Below, piece after piece: positions 58,675 through 64,000 of a DNA stretch of 64,000 nucleotides. The translations under genes and the position numbers were made by a program. The stretch is from Massilia sp. Leaf139 (GTDB lineage: Bacteria > Pseudomonadota > Gammaproteobacteria > Burkholderiales > Burkholderiaceae_D), in NCBI RefSeq assembly GCF_001424165.1, contig NZ_LMOJ01000027.1, positions 1 through 64,000 of the forward strand. Reading direction: 5' to 3'. Each line of letters starts with the position of its first letter. Position 1 is the stretch's first letter. The notes beneath the pieces are model-generated. The model ran no database searches. It was given only the letters and a program-made list of their open reading frames with translations, and was not told where the DNA came from.

Positions 58675-60381
58675 CTACGTTACTGCCGTGGATGCCTCGG
58701 GTGCCGCTGCCTCTTCCTTCGGCGCCAGCGCCGCCAACTGCTCCATCAACTGCGCGAAGCGCTGCTGCCCCGGCTGCAGGCGATCCACGTGGATCAGCAC
58801 CTCGTGCGCTTCCAGCGCCAGCGCTTCGTCGAAGCCGCGCTCGCGCATGTGCGAGATCAGTACCTGGGCCGCGTTGAACAGGATGCGCTGGTTGTTCGGC
58901 AGCTTGGCGCGCGCGCCGCGCATCCATTCGACCGCCTCCTTGAGCTTGCCGGTCTTCCAGAGCAGCACGCCCTGGTTCATCAGATCGGCCGCCTCCTTCT
59001 TCGAGGCGCGGATCAAGTCGCCGCCTTCGTCGGTCAATCTCGCCTTGTCGAAGATCGCCTGCACTTCGTCGAGCAGCACCGCGTTGTCGTGGTTGTTGCG
59101 GATGACGTAGCAGAGCAGCTCGACGGGCGCTTCCTTGACGCCGACCGCGAACAGCAGGGTCGCCATCTCGAGGCAGGTGGCCGTGTCGGGCCGCTCCTCG
59201 CGTGCGCCCAACAAGGCTTCGAGTTCGTCGCCCGCCTTGCGCGCGCGGCGATAGTCGCCGCTTTCGTGCCAGACCAGGCCTTCGGTGATCTTGGCGCGCA
59301 AATCCATGTCGGGGTGCGCTTCGCCGAACTCCCGTTGCGCCGCCAGCAGCAGCGCCTGCGCTTCCTTCGGATCGTTCTTCAGGCCGCAGACGCGCGCCAG
59401 GCCCAGGTAGGCGTCGGGCGTGCGCCGCACCGAGTATTCGCCGATGGCGATGCACTTGCGGAAGGCGCGTTCGGCCATGCCGACGTTCCCCAGCTTCAGG
59501 CAGATCTGCCCGAGGTTGCGCTGGCGCGGCACCGAATTGGGCGACAATTTGGCCGCGCGTTCCAGGATCGAGCAGGCTTCTTCCAGCTTGCCCATGCCCT
59601 GGTAGGCCAGCGCCAGCTGGTCATAGGCGTCGATGTAGTACCGGTTCTCGGCGATCACCCCCTGGAACATCTGGCGCGCCTGCTCGAATTCGCCGTTGGC
59701 AAGGCGGATCTTGGCCAGGCCCGCGCGGGCCCACTGGTATTCGCGCTGGTTCAGGACGCGCTCGTAGGCCTCTCGCGCCTTTTCCGGCTCTCCGCTCTTC
59801 TCCATCAGGCGCGCCTTCATGCGCAGCAGTTCCACCTCGTGTAGCCGGCCGCCGTTTGCCTGATGATCGATCTGCTCGTCGCACAGGCGCGCCGCGCGCA
59901 GGTAGTCCTTCTCGGCATAGGCCTGGTCGATCGGCCGGAACACCTGCTTGCGATGCCAGGCGCGGTTCAGGCGCGTGAGCAGCACGCCCTCGGTGATCGG
60001 TTTCACCAGATAGGCGTCGGGCTGGTGTTCAGCCGCGCCCATCACCGACTCGACGCTCTTTTCGGCCGAGACCATCATCCACACGGAAGACGGCAGCAGC
60101 AGGTTGCGCACGCGCGCTTCTTCCAGTACCTGCTGGCCGTTCTTGCCGTCGCCGAGGTTGAAGTCGCACAGCACCACGTCGTAGCGGGTCTTCGCCAGCA
60201 GGCCGATGGCCTCGCCGCCGCTGGCCGCCTGGTCGATGTTGCGCGCGCCCAGGCTGCGCAGGGCCTCGCGCAGCAGCTGGCGCACGCCGATGAAATCGTC
60301 GACCACCAGGTAGTTCTTGCCGGCCCAGTCGATCGGCTCGGCCTTGGTCTGCGCCGGGGCGCTGGCGAGGGGCAGGTTCAT
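58675..60381 (-). CDS. Response regulator with TPR output domain
   Basis: 568 residues. Receiver domain about 20-145: pocket VVDDFIG, phosphoacceptor Asp73 (VVLCDFNLGDGKNG) and LVKPITEG with the conserved Lys. The remaining 420 residues are tetratricopeptide repeats (DAYDQLALAYQGMGKLEEACSILERAAKLSPNS and similar). No DNA-binding or enzymatic output, so signalling is through protein contact. The ATG overlaps the stop of the upstream kinase gene by 4 bases (ATGA). Confidence 0.92.
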   Translation of the reverse strand: MNLPLASAPAQTKAEPIDWAGKNYLVVDDFIGVRQLLREALRSLGARNIDQAASGGEAIGLLAKTRYDVVLCDFNLGDGKNGQQVLEEARVRNLLLPSSVWMMVSAEKSVESVMGAAEHQPDAYLVKPITEGVLLTRLNRAWHRKQVFRPIDQAYAEKDYLRAARLCDEQIDHQANGGRLHEVELLRMKARLMEKSGEPEKAREAYERVLNQREYQWARAGLAKIRLANGEFEQARQMFQGVIAENRYYIDAYDQLALAYQGMGKLEEACSILERAAKLSPNSVPRQRNLGQICLKLGNVGMAERAFRKCIAIGEYSVRRTPDAYLGLARVCGLKNDPKEAQALLLAAQREFGEAHPDMDLRAKITEGLVWHESGDYRRARKAGDELEALLGAREERPDTATCLEMATLLFAVGVKEAPVELLCYVIRNNHDNAVLLDEVQAIFDKARLTDEGGDLIRASKKEAADLMNQGVLLWKTGKLKEAVEWMRGARAKLPNNQRILFNAAQVLISHMRERGFDEALALEAHEVLIHVDRLQPGQQRFAQLMEQLAALAPKEEAAAPEASTAVT

Positions 60382-61094
60382 GGCAGGCTCAGGATGAAGC
60401 AGCCGCCGCCCAGCGGCCCGCCGTTTTCCAGGCGCACGCTCCCCGCGCGGCCGCGGTGGCGGTGCATGCGCGCCACTTCGCGCGAAAAATGCAGGCCCAG
60501 GCCGGCGCTGTTGGTGCGAAAGTCGATGCCGCTGGCGGTGTCAGACAGCCCTGCCGCGCCGGCAGCGAGCAGCGCCTGCGGATAGCCGGCGCCGTTGTCC
60601 TCGACCCGGATCTCGAGCAGGCCATCGCGCTCGCGCAGCGCCAGCCGGATGCGGTCGCGCGTGTAGTGCACGGCGTTGTTGACGGCGTGGACGACAACGC
60701 CGACGATCAGGTCTTCGTCCAGGTGCCAGATCAGGTCGCGGTCGAGTTCGACGCCGAGCGCAATGCCCTTCGCATCGAGCAGCACGCGTCCCAGCGCCAC
60801 CACCTGGTCGGCCAGCTGTCCGGCTTCGATCGGCTGCACGTCGAACGGATAGTCGGGCGTGCCGACCCGTTTATACAGGGCCAGCAGCTGCATCAGGTTG
60901 TCGTTCAGGCGGCGCGTCTGGTACAGCATTTGCGCCATCTGCGGATAGGCCGCGTCGGTGCGCGGCGCGCCCTCGACCAGCAGGCGCTCCAGGGTTCCGG
61001 AGAGCACGCTGATCGAATTCTTCATGTCGTGGGCCGTCGAGGCCAGGAACAGGAGCAGATCCTGCGAAGGTGCGGTGTCGTCCACAGGAGTCAT
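60378..61094 (-). CDS. Soluble sensor histidine kinase
   Basis: 238 residues from ATG 61094 (an in-frame TTG at 61118 is less likely). Phosphoacceptor His22 in LASTAHDMKNSISVLSGTLE, then HATPase blocks HAVNNAVHYTRDRI (N box), VEDNGAGYP (G1) and GLGLHFSREVARMHRHRG (G2). There is no sensor or membrane domain, so the input must come from another protein. It is coupled to the response-regulator/TPR gene downstream and is almost certainly its partner. Confidence 0.9.
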   Translation of the reverse strand: MTPVDDTAPSQDLLLFLASTAHDMKNSISVLSGTLERLLVEGAPRTDAAYPQMAQMLYQTRRLNDNLMQLLALYKRVGTPDYPFDVQPIEAGQLADQVVALGRVLLDAKGIALGVELDRDLIWHLDEDLIVGVVVHAVNNAVHYTRDRIRLALRERDGLLEIRVEDNGAGYPQALLAAGAAGLSDTASGIDFRTNSAGLGLHFSREVARMHRHRGRAGSVRLENGGPLGGGCFILSLP

Positions 61095-61185
61095 CCGTGC
61101 GCGGCGCCATGGGCGCAAAAAGTTGCCGTGCGTAAATTATACGCTGGACGGACGACACATTTTGGCGGCACACGCCGCAATGCGC

Positions 61186-62865
61186 TTATTTATGTGCCAA
61201 GTCAGCCGCAGATGTTGGCAAATTGCGACCGCTGCGGCGTGCGCGCAACACGAAGCGCGCCGGATCGAGGGCGTCGACCAGGTTCATTTCCAGCGGCAGG
61301 GGAGCGTTTTCCAGGCGCGACACCAGCAGTTCCGCGCACAGCGGCGCCCAGATCAGGCCGCGCGAAGCGTAGCCCAGCAGGCCATACAGGCCGGGATGGC
61401 GCGGCACGTCGCGCAGGCGTTCGGTGCTGCCCGCCGCCTCGAAATCGGGCAGCGCGCCGACCAGCGGCAACCGGTCGGGCGCCACGCTGCGGAAACCCAC
61501 GCGCCCGGCCAGCGGCGCGGCGCGCCCGGCGTCCGGCTGCGACACCAGGGCGCGCAGGCGTTCCAGGTTTTCCTCCTGGCTGGCCGCGCGCAGGCGCGGG
61601 TCGGTGTCGAGGTCGTAGGTGGCGCCGGCGCAGGCGATGCCGCCCGCCGCCGGGGTCAAGTACGCTTCGCGGCACAGCACGAAGGGCAGTTGCGGCAGCG
61701 TGGCAGCAGGCAGATGCGTCACCTGACCGCGCAGGGTCGACAAGGGCAGGCGCGCCGCCTGCGCCAGGCGCGTCGCGCCGGCGCCGCCGGCCAGGATCAC
61801 GGTAGCCGCGCGTGCGATCGTGCCGCCCGCGCCGTCCAGGACGGCCCATTCGTCGCCGCTGCGCTGCAGCCTCACGATGCCGGCGCCGAAGCGCCGCGTC
61901 AGGCGCGTGCCGCAGGCGGCCAGCATCGCTTCGCAGACGCTGCCCGGACGCGCCCAGCCGCCCTGGCGGAACAACCAGGCGCCCTCCGGCGCCGGCAGGC
62001 CGAGCAGCGTACTCGCCCTCTCCGCTTCCAGCCATTCGGCGAATTCAGGCGGATAGTGACCGGCAGCGGCGATCGCGCGCGAGGCGGCGGCATGCTGTTC
62101 GTCGCGCGCCAGCTGCAGCACGCCGCAGGCGGCGCCTTCGATGGCCCGGCCGATGCCGCCCAGGCTGTCCCAGTAGCGCAGCGCGTACAGGTAGGCGGCG
62201 CGCGTCAGGCGCGTCGGGATGTTGTCGTCCTTTGACAGCAGCGGCATGAAGATGCCGGCCAGGTTGCCGGAGGCGCCACGCGCGGGCTCGGGGTAACGTT
62301 CGACCAGCGTCACCTCCCAGCCGCGCGCGCACAGGCGCTCGGCCGCCGCGCAGCCGGCCAGGCCGGCGCCGATCACGACTGCCTGGCGCGCGGGCACCGG
62401 CGGCAAGAGCGGGCGCGGCTTGCGGCTGGCGAAACGTGCCGTGCCGCCTTCGAACACGAAGCCCTGCGCCATCAGGGCCGCCACCTGCTCGGCCTCGAGC
62501 CAGTCGAAGGCGAGGCGCGCATCGACGGCTGCCAGCCGCGCCAGCGCGCGTGCAAAGCCGGTGTTCGGCCCGCGCAGGCCGTGCAGCTGCACGAAGTCGA
62601 TGCGCGCGGCCAGTTGGGCCAGCGCCGCGTCCAGCGGCGCGCTCACGAGGTCGAGCGTGACGCCGGCCTCGCTTTGCGGAATGCGGTGCACGCCCGGCAG
62701 CAGGCCGTCGGTCAAGGCCACGATGTGCAGCCGCGCCGGCCGCTCCGGGTCGCTGCGCCAGGCCTCGATCAACGCCGCCACGCGCGCGCCGTTACCGTAG
62801 TGGTTGTCGAACACCGTATAGCGTTCGCGGCCGTGCCAGAAGCGCGCCGGGTTCACTGGGCTCAC
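61186..62865 (-). CDS. mnmC: MnmC-like tRNA 2-thiouridine oxidase with degenerate methyltransferase half
   Basis: Start GTG at 62865 overlaps the tag stop (GTGA); 559 residues. About 162-540 is the FAD-dependent MnmC oxidase (glycine oxidase type): VVIGAGLAGCAAAERL (163-178), RGASGNLAGIFMPLLSKDDN, LRGQVTHLP and GFRSVAPDRLPLVGALP. It removes the carboxymethyl group from cmnm5s2U34. The first 155 residues correspond to the MnmD methyltransferase but are shorter than the usual domain; the SAM loop reads HYGNG and the DGFAPxxNPxxW-type block reads LHGLRGPNTGF. Methyl transfer by this half seems lost. Confidence 0.88.
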   Translation of the reverse strand: MSPVNPARFWHGRERYTVFDNHYGNGARVAALIEAWRSDPERPARLHIVALTDGLLPGVHRIPQSEAGVTLDLVSAPLDAALAQLAARIDFVQLHGLRGPNTGFARALARLAAVDARLAFDWLEAEQVAALMAQGFVFEGGTARFASRKPRPLLPPVPARQAVVIGAGLAGCAAAERLCARGWEVTLVERYPEPARGASGNLAGIFMPLLSKDDNIPTRLTRAAYLYALRYWDSLGGIGRAIEGAACGVLQLARDEQHAAASRAIAAAGHYPPEFAEWLEAERASTLLGLPAPEGAWLFRQGGWARPGSVCEAMLAACGTRLTRRFGAGIVRLQRSGDEWAVLDGAGGTIARAATVILAGGAGATRLAQAARLPLSTLRGQVTHLPAATLPQLPFVLCREAYLTPAAGGIACAGATYDLDTDPRLRAASQEENLERLRALVSQPDAGRAAPLAGRVGFRSVAPDRLPLVGALPDFEAAGSTERLRDVPRHPGLYGLLGYASRGLIWAPLCAELLVSRLENAPLPLEMNLVDALDPARFVLRARRSGRNLPTSAADLAHK

Positions 62866-63428
62866 CGGGATCCCGCGTGGCGGAAGCAGCGCGGATCGTG
62901 GTCGTCGACCATGCCGATGCCCTGCATGTAGGCGTAGACGATGGTCGAGCCGACGAACTTGAAGCCGCGTTTGGCCAGGTCTTTCGAGATGCGGTCGGAC
63001 AGCGCCGTCTTGGTCGGACGCTCGCCGTCCTGCCACTGCGCCACCAGCGGCCGGCCGCCGACGTAGGCCCACAGATAGCTGTCGAGCGTTTCCCCCGCGG
63101 CGCGCATGGCCAGGTAGGCGCGCGCATTCGAGATCGCCGCCGCCACTTTCAAACGGTTGCGCACGATGCCGGGATTGGCCAGCAGTTCGGCCACCTTGGC
63201 CTCGTCGTAGCGCGCGATCTTTTCCGCATCCCAGCCGTCGAAGGCGGCGCGGTAAGACTCGCGCTTGTTGAGGATGGTTTCCCAGGACAGGCCGGCCTGG
63301 GCGCCTTCCAGGTTGAGCATTTCGAACAGGCGCCGCTCGTCATGGCAGGGCACGCCCCATTCGTGGTCGTGGTAGTCGAGGTAGCGGGGATTGGCCAGGT
63401 TGGCCCAGCTGCAGCGATGGGTGGTCAT
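62862..63428 (-). CDS. tag: DNA-3-methyladenine glycosylase I (Tag)
   Basis: 188 residues from ATG 63428 (MTTHRCSWANLANPRYLDYH). Family blocks: HDHEWGVPCHDERRLFEMLNLEGAQAGLSWETIL, KRESYRAAFDGWDAEKIA, FKFVGSTIVYAYMQGIGMVDDHDPRC. Zinc ligands Cys6, His20 and the C-terminal H-x-x-x-C (HDPRC) are all present. It excises 3-methyladenine from DNA. The stop overlaps the mnmC start by 4 bases, so the two are coupled though functionally unlike. Confidence 0.96.
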   Translation of the reverse strand: MTTHRCSWANLANPRYLDYHDHEWGVPCHDERRLFEMLNLEGAQAGLSWETILNKRESYRAAFDGWDAEKIARYDEAKVAELLANPGIVRNRLKVAAAISNARAYLAMRAAGETLDSYLWAYVGGRPLVAQWQDGERPTKTALSDRISKDLAKRGFKFVGSTIVYAYMQGIGMVDDHDPRCFRHAGSR

Positions 63429-63548
63429 GGAGACGAAGTATACGTCAGCGCGGCCGGCCAAACGAAAACGCGCGCCATGATCGCTCATGGTGCGCGCATT
63501 GTGTTGAAGGCGCCGCCAGGCAGCGCCCAAAGTGCTGATTTAAGCCGC

Positions 63549-64000
63549 TTATTTGCCCGAGGTCGTGCCCGACTTCGTCGCCGGCGTCGACTGGGCCGCC
63601 TTCAGGTGCTGTTCCACCGTCGGCTTCATCTTCGTGGCCAGGGCCTTGACGTCGGCATCCTTGGCGTTCTTCTCGTTCTTGTTCAGCATGGCCAATGCTT
63701 CCTTGTGGCCACCGGTACCGCCGGTCTTCATGTACTCGCGGTCGAATTTCTCGCCCTCGAGCTTGGCCAGCTTGGCCGCCATGGCCTTGTGCTTGGCGTC
63801 GAGTTCGGTCGGCAGGGTCACGCCCTTGGCTTGCGCCACGGCCTGCACTTCAGCCAGGCCCTTGGTGTGGTCGTCGATCATCTGCTGGGCGAAGGTTTTC
63901 ACTTCGGCATTCTGGCTCTTGCTCTGCGCCATCTTGCCCATCTCGACTTCGGCCATGTTCACCATCGCCATGTCCATGATGGCCTTGTTGTCGGCCTTGT
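63549..64000 (-). CDS. DUF4142 protein, partial at right edge
   Basis: The frame is open to the window edge (reading ADNKAIMDMAMVNMAEVEMG at its start), so the visible 149 residues lack the N-terminus, where a signal peptide is expected. DUF4142 ferritin-like helical repeats: MGKMAQSKSQNAEVKTFAQQMIDDHTKGLAEVQAVAQAKGV, LEGEKFDREYMKTGGTGGHKEALAML and KALATKMKPTVEQHLKAAQ. The tail is Thr/Ser/Lys-rich. The DxxF/Y...H pattern is typical. Periplasmic; function unknown, often stress-linked. Confidence 0.88.
   Translation of the reverse strand, partial: KADNKAIMDMAMVNMAEVEMGKMAQSKSQNAEVKTFAQQMIDDHTKGLAEVQAVAQAKGVTLPTELDAKHKAMAAKLAKLEGEKFDREYMKTGGTGGHKEALAMLNKNEKNAKDADVKALATKMKPTVEQHLKAAQSTPATKSGTTSGK

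Overview
The window reads as chromosome of a GC-rich betaproteobacterium, most likely an Oxalobacteraceae member such as Massilia or a close relative. That placement is an inference from family content: a PhaM-type granule protein, the TamA/TamB pair, a tandem DUF3108 pair, tag-mnmC coupling, DUF3016 and DUF2905 proteins, and a chitin-type TonB receptor beside a GH20 hexosaminidase and an AmpG-like permease. No rRNA, tRNA or CRISPR array is visible. Apart from the AT-richer left end, which carries an IS3-family transposase tail and broken or unrecognised small genes, coding density is high and base composition is even.

Layout. 1-2000: mobile-element edge, small low-GC membrane ORFs and gene remnants. 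1.5-7.2 kb: secreted proteins (a four-cysteine protein, a CAP protein), an alpha/beta hydrolase, an M13 metallopeptidase and an AraC/GyrI-type regulator. 7.2-13.7 kb: an N-acetylglucosamine or chitooligosaccharide locus (TonB-dependent receptor, GH20 hexosaminidase, AmpG-like permease), with a terminator between the receptor and the enzymes. 13.9-20.5 kb: a beta-propeller lipoprotein, DUF2905, a host-attachment-type protein, a lipocalin, a YjdM-type zinc ribbon protein, a Ser/Gly/Thr repeat protein and a serine hydrolase lipoprotein. 20.4-26.1 kb: a luciferase-like oxidoreductase, an isochorismatase-family protein without the usual cysteine, a Tat-exported DUF882 protein, two envelope proteins, a GSDH-type lipoprotein and a hotdog thioesterase. 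26.1-28.8 kb: a sialidase-like protein followed by two membrane proteins in a tight operon. 29.1-33.5 kb: an ECF sigma operon, two DUF3016 paralogues with matching upstream boxes, and an Fpg/Nei glycosylase.

33.6-37.2 kb: an HD-GYP response regulator convergent with a double-GAF histidine kinase. 38.8-46.1 kb: queC, tamA and tamB. 47.1-52.1 kb: a three-gene SMC-like condensin operon (kleisin, KITE, SMC), best matched to MksBEF and with no adjacent JetD/MksG nuclease. 52.3-54.1 kb: tandem DUF3108 proteins. 54.2-58.5 kb: a large nested hairpin, phaM and a 1100-residue membrane patatin. 58.7-64 kb: a histidine kinase/response-regulator-TPR pair, an mnmC-like gene whose methyltransferase half looks degenerate, tag, and a DUF4142 gene cut by the right edge.

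Related palindromic elements (GTAGGGTGGGC...GCCCACGCG type) sit at several gene 3' ends, mostly between convergent genes, which suggests a dispersed repeat with a terminator-like role. The features most worth a second look are the orphan MksBEF-like operon, the 101-bp nested hairpin before phaM, the membrane patatin with a PG-binding-like N-terminus, the degenerate MnmC methyltransferase domain, and a predicted hairpin that would hide the ribosome binding site of the double-GAF kinase.
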